A stretch of 64,000 nucleotides of DNA from assembly GCF_000747665.1 (NCBI RefSeq), contig NZ_BBKT01000045.1, forward strand, positions 1 through 64,000, read 5' to 3'. Shown here one piece after another: positions 1 to 7,605 of the stretch. Each line of letters opens with the position of its first letter. The first letter of the stretch is position 1. Position numbers and translations under genes: made by a program. This DNA is from Thermoanaerobacterium saccharolyticum. GTDB taxonomy: Bacteria; Bacillota; Thermoanaerobacteria; Thermoanaerobacterales; Thermoanaerobacteraceae. The notes under the pieces are model-generated. The model was not told the origin of the DNA. It ran no database searches and saw nothing but the letters and a program-made list of their open reading frames with translations.

Positions 1-162
1 GGAAAACTTAATAGTGTTGTAGAAGCATATTTTAATGTGACAATTTCAGAAGAAAAATTAGCAGAGATAAAAGAAGAAATAAAACTATCAGCAGCTGATG
101 TAAACAAAAAACAGAAAAAAAGCAAAGACATATCACATACAAAGAGGCGGTATGCCGTTTGA
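1..162 (+). CDS. 3' fragment of an unrecognised protein, cut by the window edge
   Basis: An open frame runs from the first base to a TGA at 160-162 and gives 53 residues. They are lysine- and glutamate-rich, with a probable helical stretch ISEEKLAEIKEEIK followed by a basic tail. I do not recognise the family. Its position next to a transposase relic suggests it could be the end of a recombinase or transposase, but that is inference only. Confidence 0.35.
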   Translation, partial: GKLNSVVEAYFNVTISEEKLAEIKEEIKLSAADVNKKQKKSKDISHTKRRYAV

Positions 163-244
163 AGGTTGTGCAATGACAAACAGTCGAAAAGCAATAAGGG
201 AAATACTCAGATACAAATGCTTAAGTGAACTAAAAGTCATATAA
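152..244 (+). pseudogene. Relic of an IS21-type transposase N-terminus
   Basis: A 30-codon frame begins with ATG at 152 and contains MTNSRKAIREILRYK. This resembles the start of IS21-family IstA transposases, where it precedes the helix-turn-helix. The frame stops at 242-244 just where the HTH should begin, and no downstream continuation is visible. It overlaps the preceding fragment in another frame. It is best read as a decayed insertion; identification rests on memory of the family. Confidence 0.35.
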
Positions 245-380
245 AAGGTGCAATATAAAAAGAAGAATAGAGCAAAAACAATTGCACGAAAATTCACAAT
301 ATGTTAAACATTATGCGGATAACATTTGAAGAAAAAAATTTGCCAACAACTACTTGACACAAACTAAAATGATGAAATGC
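245..380. other. Non-coding A/T-rich stretch without recognisable content
   Basis: I see no gene, RNA or repeat between the transposase relic and the promoter at 381. A TTGACA occurs at 354-359 but has no good -10 at the right distance. This stretch probably continues the decayed mobile-element debris. Confidence 0.3.
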
Positions 381-409
381 TTGATATACATGCGTTTTTT
401 TGGTAGAAT
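381..409 (+). promoter_or_regulatory. Sigma-A-type promoter of the ECF S-component gene
   Basis: TTGATA at 381-386 and TAGAAT at 404-409 are separated by 17 bases. The predicted start near 416 coincides with the 5' edge of the folded leader described next. Confidence 0.6.
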
Positions 410-414
410 TATCT

Positions 415-495
415 TGCCGGCATCTTATGAGCTGGACGTATTAAAATATTGCAGCGGTTCGACCGGTATCCAAAATGGAACTGGATTGGAGGTGT
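415..495 (+). ncRNA. Structured 5' leader, possible ligand-sensing RNA
   Basis: TGCCGG (415-420) can pair with CCGGTA (463-468). Inside that, GCTG (431-434) pairs with CAGC (452-455), capped by an A/U hairpin. A second hairpin is possible between ATCCA and TGGAT just before the GGAGGTG ribosome-binding site, so pairing could reach the site. The layout suits translational control of a vitamin transporter. I could not match it to the THF, TPP, preQ1 or other riboswitch consensus I remember. Confidence 0.35.
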
Positions 496-499
496 AAAT

Positions 500-1000
500 A
501 TGACTTCAAAGCTTAGCGTGAGGCAGATTACAGTTGCTGGTATGTTATCTGCCATATCTATCGTAATGGCTACAACCCCTTTAGGCTATATACCATTAGG
601 CATTGCCAATGCTACAACGATGCACATACCAACTATAATAGGTTCTATATTAGAAGGACCTTATGTAGGCACTTTTATAGGGCTTATATTTGGCGTATCC
701 AGCTTTATAAGGCAGAATACTCCGATTTTTGCAGATCCTCTGGTGGCGATACTGCCAAGGCTGCTTATTGGAATCGTAGCCTATTACACGTACAAGTTGG
801 CGAAAAGTTCTGGTGTTGCAGCGGTTGCAGGGACCCTTACAAATACAGTTGGAGTGTTGGGATTAGCTGTTTTGAAGAAGTATTTGACAGTACAAGTCGC
901 ACTTATGGTAGTGCTTAAAAATACAATATTTGAAGTTGTCATCGCAGTTATCCTAACAACAATCATAGTAAGATCCGTAAAAAGATATGTTAAGCAATAA
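500..1000 (+). CDS. panT: ECF transporter S component, probably for pantothenate
   Basis: This is a 166-residue, very hydrophobic protein with about five to six membrane segments, the build of an energy-coupling-factor S component that binds a vitamin and docks on the shared EcfAAT module. The conserved look of HIPTIIGSILEGPYVG in the second and third segments fits the ECF S-component family. ATG at 500 is chosen over an upstream start because GGAGGTG lies at 488-494. coaX follows 50 bases downstream, so pantothenate is the likely substrate. The substrate is inferred from context only; folate or another vitamin cannot be excluded. Confidence 0.65.
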   Translation: MTSKLSVRQITVAGMLSAISIVMATTPLGYIPLGIANATTMHIPTIIGSILEGPYVGTFIGLIFGVSSFIRQNTPIFADPLVAILPRLLIGIVAYYTYKLAKSSGVAAVAGTLTNTVGVLGLAVLKKYLTVQVALMVVLKNTIFEVVIAVILTTIIVRSVKRYVKQ

Positions 1001-1021
1001 AGCAGGCTATACGCCTGCTTT
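999..1021 (+). terminator. Hairpin after the S-component gene, weak terminator
   Basis: A perfect 9-bp stem (999-1007 with 1013-1021) has a 5-base loop and starts inside the stop codon. The U tract is short and mixed, so it may only attenuate transcription into coaX. Confidence 0.45.
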
Positions 1022-1050
1022 ATAATATAGGGTGAAAGGAATGTGTCTAA

Positions 1051-1824
1051 ATGTTGTTGGTCTTTGATGTTGGAAACACAAACATAGTCTTAGGCATCTA
1101 CGATGGCAAAAAACTCTTGTATTCATTCAGGATCTCGACAGACAAGTCAAAGACGTCTGATGAATATGGAATATTGATAAAACAACTTATAGAGTACAGA
1201 AACATGCATCTAAGCGACATAAATGCTGTTATAATATCTTCTGTGGTGCCTCCGATAATGCACACACTGGAAGCCATGACTATAAAATATTTCAATGTGT
1301 ATCCATTGGTGGTAGGCCCAGGGATAAAGACAGGTATAAACATAAAATATGACAACCCAAAAGAAGTAGGTGCAGACAGAATCGTAAATGCTGTGGCAGC
1401 TTATGAATTGTACGGTGGACCTGTCATAATAATAGATTTTGGCACAGCCACTACTTTTTGTGCTGTCTCTAAAAACTGCGAGTACTTAGGCGGCGCTATA
1501 GCGCCGGGACTTATAATATCTGCCGATGCTCTTTTTCAGAGAACTGCAAAGCTTCCTAAGATAGAACTTGTAAAGCCTGAGAAGGTAATATGCAAAAATA
1601 CCGTCGAAAGCATGCAGTCGGGGCTGATATATGGCCATGCAGGCATGGTGGACTACATCGTCGCTAAGATGAAAAAGGAATTTGCGGAAAACGCCTATGT
1701 GGTAGCGACAGGTGGCCTTGCAAAGCTGATTGCACAAGAATCGAAGGTTATAAATACGGTAAATGATATGCTGACTATGGAAGGGCTTAGGATAATATAC
1801 GAGCGAAACACAGAAAGAGTGTGA
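1051..1824 (+). CDS. coaX: Type III pantothenate kinase
   Basis: Phosphorylates pantothenate in the first step of coenzyme A synthesis; the type III enzyme is ASKHA-fold, feedback-resistant and needs a monovalent cation. The 257-residue length is typical. The phosphate motif DVGNTN is at residues 6-11, GADRIVNA lies near 109 and IDFGTATTF near 129. ATG at 1051 follows a GGTGAAAGGA stretch about 10 bases upstream. It is probably expressed with the S component just upstream, making a pantothenate uptake and activation pair. Its stop abuts the stop of the convergent gerAB with no intervening base. Confidence 0.93.
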   Translation: MLLVFDVGNTNIVLGIYDGKKLLYSFRISTDKSKTSDEYGILIKQLIEYRNMHLSDINAVIISSVVPPIMHTLEAMTIKYFNVYPLVVGPGIKTGINIKYDNPKEVGADRIVNAVAAYELYGGPVIIIDFGTATTFCAVSKNCEYLGGAIAPGLIISADALFQRTAKLPKIELVKPEKVICKNTVESMQSGLIYGHAGMVDYIVAKMKKEFAENAYVVATGGLAKLIAQESKVINTVNDMLTMEGLRIIYERNTERV

Positions 1825-2961
1825 TTACTTTTTTTGCTGGACATTTGTTTTTTTGTCCAGCTTTCTTATTTTTGCGACAAAAAATATAAATAAAGGCAAT
1901 ATGACCTCGAAAATGACTGTTTCGTAGAAGAATTTGTCTTTTAGAAAATTGTATAGCTCATCTACATTTGATGAGACAAATACAGACATTGGAATCATGA
2001 TAGATGCAATTGGAAGTACAGCAAATCTGTAATCCTCAAAATTCAACACATCTGAAAATCCCCTCACGATTATGTAGGTAAAAACCGTTATTTTCATGAA
2101 GATGCCTTCAATCCAAATTGCCATTATTATAGAGTCAAGCCTTGCAAAGTAGTTGCTAAGCCTTATGGTGCGGGTCATTTCTAATGCAGTAAATTTAAAG
2201 TCTGCAGTGGTCTTAGAACCAAATATGCCTATTGCAAGCACGCCCAGCATAAGTGCAAAAGCGATAAAGATAAGAGATATTATGCCGCTTTTCAAGACTT
2301 TTTTGCTGTCGGAGATGTGGGGAAATATGGCTAATATTATTACGCTTTCCAGCATCCATGATATAAGTGGTAGAGATCCTTTCATGGGTGGCAGTAGTCC
2401 GTTTGCCAAGATGGGAAGGAAATTTTCAAATTTCACATAAGGCATTGAGAAAAAGATGACAAATGCCAAAAGTCCCATACCATAAGGGAATACGACTTCG
2501 TTCATTCTGGCAATTGCAACAAACCCTTTTGTGACAGCGTATGATGCTACGATCATCAATGCAAAGGAAAAGACTATTGGCGGTGTTTTTGGCATAAATG
2601 CACTTCTCATGATTTCAAAAAGCTCTCTTAACATTATTACAGTTAAATGGATGAAAAATAAAAGGTAGAGAGATGCGATTGCTTTGCCTAAGATTTTTCC
2701 AAAAATATCCTCCAAAAAAGAAAATAGAGTCTTGTCTTTAAATATGGCGGATATGCCGTAATATAGGCAAAATACGGGGATGCTGAATGATGTCGCCATT
2801 ATTACAGACATCCAAGAATCTTGTTCAGCTTTTGATGCAACAATAGATGGCAAAAATATTGTTGCTGTAGACAGTATAACTGATACTATCAAATATATGA
2901 ATTGCTTTGGAGAGATCTTTTTTTCTGTTGTTGCTTCAAAACTCAATATATTCCTGAACAT
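1825..2961 (-). CDS. gerAB: Spore germination receptor B subunit (GerAB-type permease)
   Basis: This is a 378-residue membrane protein with about ten hydrophobic segments, in the APC-superfamily spore-germination class that forms the B subunit of nutrient germinant receptors in the spore inner membrane. B subunits carry the germinant-binding pocket. A good AAGGAGA lies upstream of the ATG on the minus strand. It is divergent from gerAA, with 101 bases between the starts. A single gerA-B-C operon is the more usual layout, so the split arrangement is slightly unusual. The germinant cannot be read from the sequence. Confidence 0.85.
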   Translation of the reverse strand: MFRNILSFEATTEKKISPKQFIYLIVSVILSTATIFLPSIVASKAEQDSWMSVIMATSFSIPVFCLYYGISAIFKDKTLFSFLEDIFGKILGKAIASLYLLFFIHLTVIMLRELFEIMRSAFMPKTPPIVFSFALMIVASYAVTKGFVAIARMNEVVFPYGMGLLAFVIFFSMPYVKFENFLPILANGLLPPMKGSLPLISWMLESVIILAIFPHISDSKKVLKSGIISLIFIAFALMLGVLAIGIFGSKTTADFKFTALEMTRTIRLSNYFARLDSIIMAIWIEGIFMKITVFTYIIVRGFSDVLNFEDYRFAVLPIASIMIPMSVFVSSNVDELYNFLKDKFFYETVIFEVILPLFIFFVAKIRKLDKKTNVQQKK

Positions 2962-3062
2962 ATTCTTCTCCTTAAAATGTTTCTACATGAAATATTATTT
3001 GATTTATGTGCCAATTATATTCTGCATGTGTTTTTGGAATAATAAATTTGGAGATGGTTTTT

Positions 3063-4584
3063 ATGGATAGAACTTATTTGGTGGAAAATTATAAAGAAAT
3101 GGACTTGTACGATGATATCGATAAAAATATAGATGTACTAAAGACGCTATTAGACAAAAGCAGCGATGTGATTTTTAGAGAATTCAGGATAGGAGAAAAA
3201 AAGGTAAAAGGTTTTTTGGTGTGTGTGGATGGACTTGTGGATAAAGCGCTTATAAACAACAATATAATGGAGCCTATCACACTGGAAAGCAGAAAGTTAA
3301 ATGGCAATTATTTAAGCAAAAAAAAACGTCTACGAATCACTTTTAAATTACTTCATAACAACGGCAGACCTAAAAGAAGTAGAAAAATTTGGGGATGTGG
3401 TAGAAAGCATTTTAAGTGGCGATACGCCTGTTTTCGTTGACGGTGTAGGCAAATCCATTGTAATAAGTACGAGAGGCTGGGAGCAGAGAAGTGTAGCTGA
3501 GTCTACCACTGAAGCTGTCGTAAGAGGACCAAAAGAGGCTTTTGTGGAGACCCTTAGGGTTAACACTTCTATGCTTAGAAGGAGGATAAAAAACCCCAAT
3601 TTTGTGATAGAAAGCTTAAAGATCGGGAAGTACACCAAGACAGATGTGGCGGTTGCTTATATCAAAGATGTGGCGAAAGATGAAGTCGTTGAGGAAGTTA
3701 AAAAGAGGCTTACCAAAATCGATATTGATGGAATCATTGACAGCGGATATCTGGAAGAAATGATAGAAGACAATCCGTTTTCGCCATTTCCACAGATAGA
3801 GCATTCAGAGCGACCCGATAAAATCGCAGCGGAATTGCTGGAAGGCAGAGTGGCTATCATATCAGACGGCTCACCTGAGGTCCTTGTTGTTCCAACAATT
3901 TTTGTCCAATTTTTTCAGTCAGCAGAGGACTACTATGAGAGGTACTATATATCGACACTGTTTAGGTTTCTCAGGCTTGCGGCGATGCTGATGTCACTAA
4001 CGCTACCATCGATTTACGTAGCTGCCGTTACGTATCATCAAGAGATGATACCGTCTCCTCTTGCAATTTCTATTGCAGCCCAAAGGGAAGGAGTGCCGTT
4101 TACAACTCTCATGGAGGCATTTTTGATGGAATTCTTCTTTGAGATATTGAGAGAGGCAGGAATAAGGCTTCCAATGCAAGTTGGCCAAGCTGTAAGCATC
4201 GTAGGTGCTTTAGTCATAGGACAAGCGGCAGTACAAGCAGGTCTTGTGTCAGCTGCGACGGTGATCGTTGTGGCAATAACAGGTATAGCGTCATTTTCAA
4301 TACCTGCATTTAATATAGCCATAACATTTAGGCTTTTAAGGTTTGCCATGCTAATAGTTGGAGGTACATTAGGCTTTTTTGGCATAATAATGGCACTTAT
4401 GATGATACTGGCACATCTAGCATCATTGGAATCCTTCGGTGTTCCTTATCTTTCACCGCTTGCACCTAGCAATACTAGAGAACTTAATGACGTGTTTATA
4501 AGGATACCGTGGTGGGCAAAGATATTAAGGCCTCATAAGGTGGCTGGGAGAAATGTAAAGAGGCAAAATTACACAAGAGGTTGA
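3063..4584 (+). CDS. gerAA: Spore germination receptor A subunit, frame broken at an A9 run
   Basis: A GerA-family receptor A subunit: soluble N-terminal domains, then about five membrane helices from roughly residue 290, and a short basic tail. Translation from ATG 3063 (GGAGATGG upstream) leaves frame at nine A's, 3318-3326. Dropping one A gives LSKKNVYESLLNYF and joins smoothly to the long downstream frame, for 506 residues in total, a normal length. As written, the ribosome would run into an unrelated frame ending at 3440. Standard -1 frameshifting would not repair it, because the needed shift is +1. The cause is a sequencing overcall, transcript slippage or a real mutation. gerAC follows. 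Confidence 0.82.
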
Positions 4585-4613
4585 ATTTTTCAACATCTGG
4601 GGAGGCATTGTTT

Positions 4614-5783
4614 ATGAAAAAAGTTTTGATTTTGTTTGTTGTGCTGTCACTGTTTCTTACAGGCTGCTGGGATAAAAGGGAGATAAATGAGCTGGCATTT
4701 GTGCAAGGTATAGGGATGGATATAGACAAAGATAAAATGTGCAATATCACAGTGCAAGTTTTGAAGCCAGCAAATTTAGCTACAAGTTCTGGTGGTGGCG
4801 GAGGTGGTGCTGCGGCAGGAAAGCCGTATGAAGTGTACAGCTCAAGAGGTGTTGATTTTGCAAAGGCATTTTCGAATTTCAATACAGAACTTTCAAGGAC
4901 GCTTTTTCTCCAGCACAACGAAATAATATTCATAGGTGAAAACTTGGCAAGATCAGGTATTTACAGCATGCTTGACTTTGTCACGAGGAATCCTGAGTTT
5001 AGGAGGACATCTTATCTGGTGGTGGTATCTGGCGGAACCATTGATGACCTTATGAAATTGTCAAAAAGTGTTGAAAAGTACCCTTACCGTGAAATTCTCG
5101 GCATGATTCAAAACCAGAAAAACACATCTTCAGCGTATGTATGTGACATAAACCATTTTGTAGAGACTTTAGAGACGGAAGAGGTACAGCCTATAGTAGG
5201 CAGATTAGAAATCGTGAAAAAAGATGGCAAACCGCAGCATGCGAGATTTGTCGGTGCTGCAGCGTTTAAGTACGATAAGATGGTAGGGCTTTTGACAGAA
5301 CAAGAAACAAAGGGCATAATGTGGATGGACAACTTGATTAAAAATACATCCCTTGTTGTTGATAAAGGACCAAAGGGGGACAAGACGCACATTTCATTTA
5401 CAATTATAAAAGCTAATTCTTCTATTACTCCAAAAGTAAATGGTGAAGATGTTTCATTTGATGTCAAGATCAATTTTGACTCAAACATGATAGAGGAGAA
5501 TTCAAAGTACAATCTTACAGATCTTAAGATGATTAAAGGTCTTGAAGATTTGCAGCAAGAGAAGGTAAAAAGCGAAGTCTTGGATGCTTTAAATGCAGTT
5601 CAGAAGAAATACAAGGTTGATTCTGTGGGATTTGGGCAGAAGCTTCAAGAAAAATACCCTAAAGTGTGGGCGAAATTGAAAGATAGATGGGATGAGATTT
5701 ATCCGAACGTAAAGGTGAATGTAAGCGTGAAGGCCACACTAAAGAGGTCTGGCCTTACTTCAAAGCCAATTGAACCAAGATAA
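4614..5783 (+). CDS. gerAC: Spore germination receptor C subunit, Ger(x)C lipoprotein
   Basis: A 389-residue lipoprotein of the Ger(x)C family, the membrane-anchored C subunit of germinant receptors. The signal peptide MKKVLILFVVLSLFLTGC ends in a lipobox LTGC, followed by the characteristic WDKREINELAFVQGIG. ATG 4614 is chosen because it follows GGGGAGG and starts a proper signal peptide; the upstream in-frame start would bury it. A glycine/alanine run (GGGGGGAAAG) near residue 64 marks a flexible loop. It lies 29 bases after gerAA and is probably cotranscribed. Confidence 0.9.
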   Translation: MKKVLILFVVLSLFLTGCWDKREINELAFVQGIGMDIDKDKMCNITVQVLKPANLATSSGGGGGGAAAGKPYEVYSSRGVDFAKAFSNFNTELSRTLFLQHNEIIFIGENLARSGIYSMLDFVTRNPEFRRTSYLVVVSGGTIDDLMKLSKSVEKYPYREILGMIQNQKNTSSAYVCDINHFVETLETEEVQPIVGRLEIVKKDGKPQHARFVGAAAFKYDKMVGLLTEQETKGIMWMDNLIKNTSLVVDKGPKGDKTHISFTIIKANSSITPKVNGEDVSFDVKINFDSNMIEENSKYNLTDLKMIKGLEDLQQEKVKSEVLDALNAVQKKYKVDSVGFGQKLQEKYPKVWAKLKDRWDEIYPNVKVNVSVKATLKRSGLTSKPIEPR

Positions 5784-5797
5784 AAAGAGGGTTATGT

Positions 5798-6022
5798 ATG
5801 TTAAACGCATTGGGAGTAACGGTTATATTTTTGATAATAATATTTATGGAAGTGCCTGGGCTTATAAAAAAGAAGAAGATAAAAGAAGTGGTAGTGTTTT
5901 TTATACTTTTGGCAATTGGGTATACGCTTAATTTGTTGGTGGCTTTCGATGTAAAGATCACTGCCACCAATAAGCTAATTGAGATGCTTATGAAGCCTAT
6001 AGAAAAGATATGGGGCAAATGA
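5798..6022 (+). CDS. Small two-helix membrane protein, possible germinant-receptor D subunit
   Basis: A 74-residue protein with two membrane segments (about 4-23 and 31-50) around a basic KKKKIKE loop containing EVPGLIKKKK. Spore-formers often encode D subunits of about 75 residues and two helices in or beside ger operons, where they tune receptor activity. Size, topology and position 14 bases after gerAC fit this. There is no catalytic motif. The function is inferred from context. Confidence 0.55.
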   Translation: MLNALGVTVIFLIIIFMEVPGLIKKKKIKEVVVFFILLAIGYTLNLLVAFDVKITATNKLIEMLMKPIEKIWGK

Positions 6023-6040
6023 AAAATTTCTTCATTTGCC
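6014..6040 (+). terminator. Hairpin over the end of the ger operon
   Basis: A perfect 10-bp stem (6014-6023 with 6031-6040) overlaps the stop codon of the small membrane protein. No clear U tract follows, so it is a weak terminator or an RNA-stabilising hairpin. Confidence 0.4.
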
Positions 6041-6050
6041 TAAAATCATC

Positions 6051-6079
6051 TTGAAATATATGCCAGAAAAGAGTAGAAT
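6051..6079 (+). promoter_or_regulatory. Sigma-A promoter of the HTH/acyl-reductase-like cluster
   Basis: TTGAAA (6051-6056), a 17-base spacer and TAGAAT (6074-6079) give a strong match. The predicted start is near 6086, just upstream of the palindrome at 6094. Confidence 0.7.
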
Positions 6080-6093
6080 TATATATAGTATGA

Positions 6094-6106
6094 GCACAAT
6101 TTGTGC
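6094..6106. promoter_or_regulatory. Palindromic operator candidate
   Basis: GCACAATTTGTGC is a perfect palindrome (6-base arms, one central base) placed about +8 to +20 relative to the predicted start and 19 bases before the regulator's ATG. This is a classic site for autorepression by a Cro/CI-type HTH protein, which is what the next gene encodes. Confidence 0.55.
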
Positions 6107-6124
6107 ACATAAAGGATGGTTAGT

Positions 6125-6649
6125 ATGGATTTTGTAAAAATTGGTGAAAAGATTATAAACATTAAAAAGTTGCACAATACAATAGATAAAATACTAGAAA
6201 TGAGGGTAAATGGCTTTTCGCAGCAGGAGACAGCGTCAAAGTTTAAAGTGGATAGAAGCTTTATATCAAGGTTAGAAAACATAGGCGAGGTGAGAAAAGG
6301 AGGTAATATTGCAGTAATAGGATTTCCAATTAAAAACAAAGATGAAATTGAAAGATTATTGAAAGACTACGGCATTGATTTTATCTTGCTTTTGTCTGAA
6401 AAAGAGCGCCTTGGCATTGCAGATAATATGACTGGTGCAGAGCTTTTTAATATGGTTATGGACATAATCGCAAAGGTGCAGACTTATGACACGATTATAT
6501 TTCTCGGATCTGACAAAAGGACTAATTTGATGGAAGCTATATTTGACAAAGAAGTGATTTGCGTCAATATAGGGCATTCTCCAATAACAGAGGATGTATT
6601 TGTAAAGCCTGAACTCATAATAGAGATTTTAGATACTTTAAGGAGATGA
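6125..6649 (+). CDS. Cro/CI-type HTH regulator with an unknown C-terminal domain
   Basis: A 174-residue protein. An N-terminal helix-turn-helix (about residues 15-55, with GFSQQETASKFKVDRSFISRLE) is followed by a 110-residue alpha/beta domain beginning NIAVIGFP, with alternating hydrophobic strands that look like a small Rossmann-like sensor. ATG 6125 is preferred to 6116 because the AAAGGATGG site needs spacing. It probably binds the palindrome in its own leader. Its stop overlaps the ribosome-binding site of the next gene, so the three genes form one tight operon. The ligand is unknown; an acyl or quinone-like effector would be a guess. Confidence 0.7.
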   Translation: MDFVKIGEKIINIKKLHNTIDKILEMRVNGFSQQETASKFKVDRSFISRLENIGEVRKGGNIAVIGFPIKNKDEIERLLKDYGIDFILLLSEKERLGIADNMTGAELFNMVMDIIAKVQTYDTIIFLGSDKRTNLMEAIFDKEVICVNIGHSPITEDVFVKPELIIEILDTLRR

Positions 6650-6653
6650 TTCA

Positions 6654-7583
6654 GTGAAAAGAGTAGTCAGTGTAAGCATAGGCTCATCTACAAGGAATAA
6701 CAGAGTAGAGACGGAGATATTAGGGGAAAAGTTTATAATCGAAAGAATTGGCACAGATGGCGATATGAAGAAGGCAATAGATCTTATAAAAGAGCTTGAT
6801 GGAAAAGTCGATGCATTTGGCATGGGTGGCATAGACTTATATCTGTATGCTGGGGAGAGAAGGTATATCATAAAAGATGCAGTTCCGCTTAAAAATGCTG
6901 CTAAGATATCGCCAATCGTAGACGGTTCTGGCCTTAAGAATACACTTGAAAGAAGGGTAATAAAATACATACATAAAAACAACATATTGGATATAAAAGG
7001 CAAGAAAGTCCTGATAGTAAGTGCGATGGATCGGTTTGGCATGACTCAGACATTTCATGAGTATGGGGCTGATTTAACGCTTGGCGACATAATATTTGCC
7101 TTAGGCGTGCCTATACCGCTTCATTCACTTAAACTTCTTTACGGATTGGCAGCCATTATAGCGCCCATAATAGTAAAGATGCCATTTGAGATGCTGTACC
7201 CTACAGGAGATAAGCAGCTTTCAATAGACAGCAGAAAATACGAAAAATTCTATAAGGAAGCTGACATAATAGCAGGCGACTATTTGTTTGTCAAAAAGTA
7301 CATGCCTGACGATTTAAAAGATAAAATAATCGTTACGAACACAGTAACAAAAAATGACGTAAAGATGCTTAAAGATAGAGGTGTGAAGCTCCTTATCACA
7401 ACGACACCAAATCTCAACGGAAGATCCTTTGGCACCAATGTAATGGAGGCTGTGCTTGTAGCTGCATCTGGCAAAAGTCCATCTGAGATGAAACCGGATG
7501 ATTACAATATGCTTCTCGATAAGATTGGCTTTGAGCCCAGGGTGGAATATTTAAACGGTGAAAAAGCCTCAATAGAAAAGTAA
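6654..7583 (+). CDS. Conserved-looking protein of unknown function in the reductase cluster
   Basis: A 309-residue protein from a GTG preceded by AAGGAGA. An N-terminal segment (SIGSSTRNNR, then GMGGIDLYLY) is followed by a part rich in alpha/beta alternation (KGKKVLIVSAMDRFGM near residue 115, KIIVTNTVTKNDVKMLKDRGVKLLITT near 225). I recall relatives carrying the label quinate 5-dehydrogenase, but I see no clear NAD-binding glycine motif and would not rely on it. Tight coupling to the acyl-reductase-like gene suggests a partner or a linked enzymatic step. Confidence 0.5.
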   Translation: MKRVVSVSIGSSTRNNRVETEILGEKFIIERIGTDGDMKKAIDLIKELDGKVDAFGMGGIDLYLYAGERRYIIKDAVPLKNAAKISPIVDGSGLKNTLERRVIKYIHKNNILDIKGKKVLIVSAMDRFGMTQTFHEYGADLTLGDIIFALGVPIPLHSLKLLYGLAAIIAPIIVKMPFEMLYPTGDKQLSIDSRKYEKFYKEADIIAGDYLFVKKYMPDDLKDKIIVTNTVTKNDVKMLKDRGVKLLITTTPNLNGRSFGTNVMEAVLVAASGKSPSEMKPDDYNMLLDKIGFEPRVEYLNGEKASIEK

Positions 7584-7605
7584 ATTTGATGAAAGGATGA
7601 TAGAC

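Noticed and set aside
415-495. Assignment of the panT leader to a THF, TPP, preQ1 or pan-motif riboswitch
   Set aside because: The conserved cores I remember for these classes are not present, so I leave it as an unassigned structured leader.
3318-3326. Programmed -1 ribosomal frameshifting at the A9 run of gerAA
   Set aside because: The downstream frame is +1 relative to the upstream one; slipping back by one base would not restore it, and no stimulatory structure is evident.
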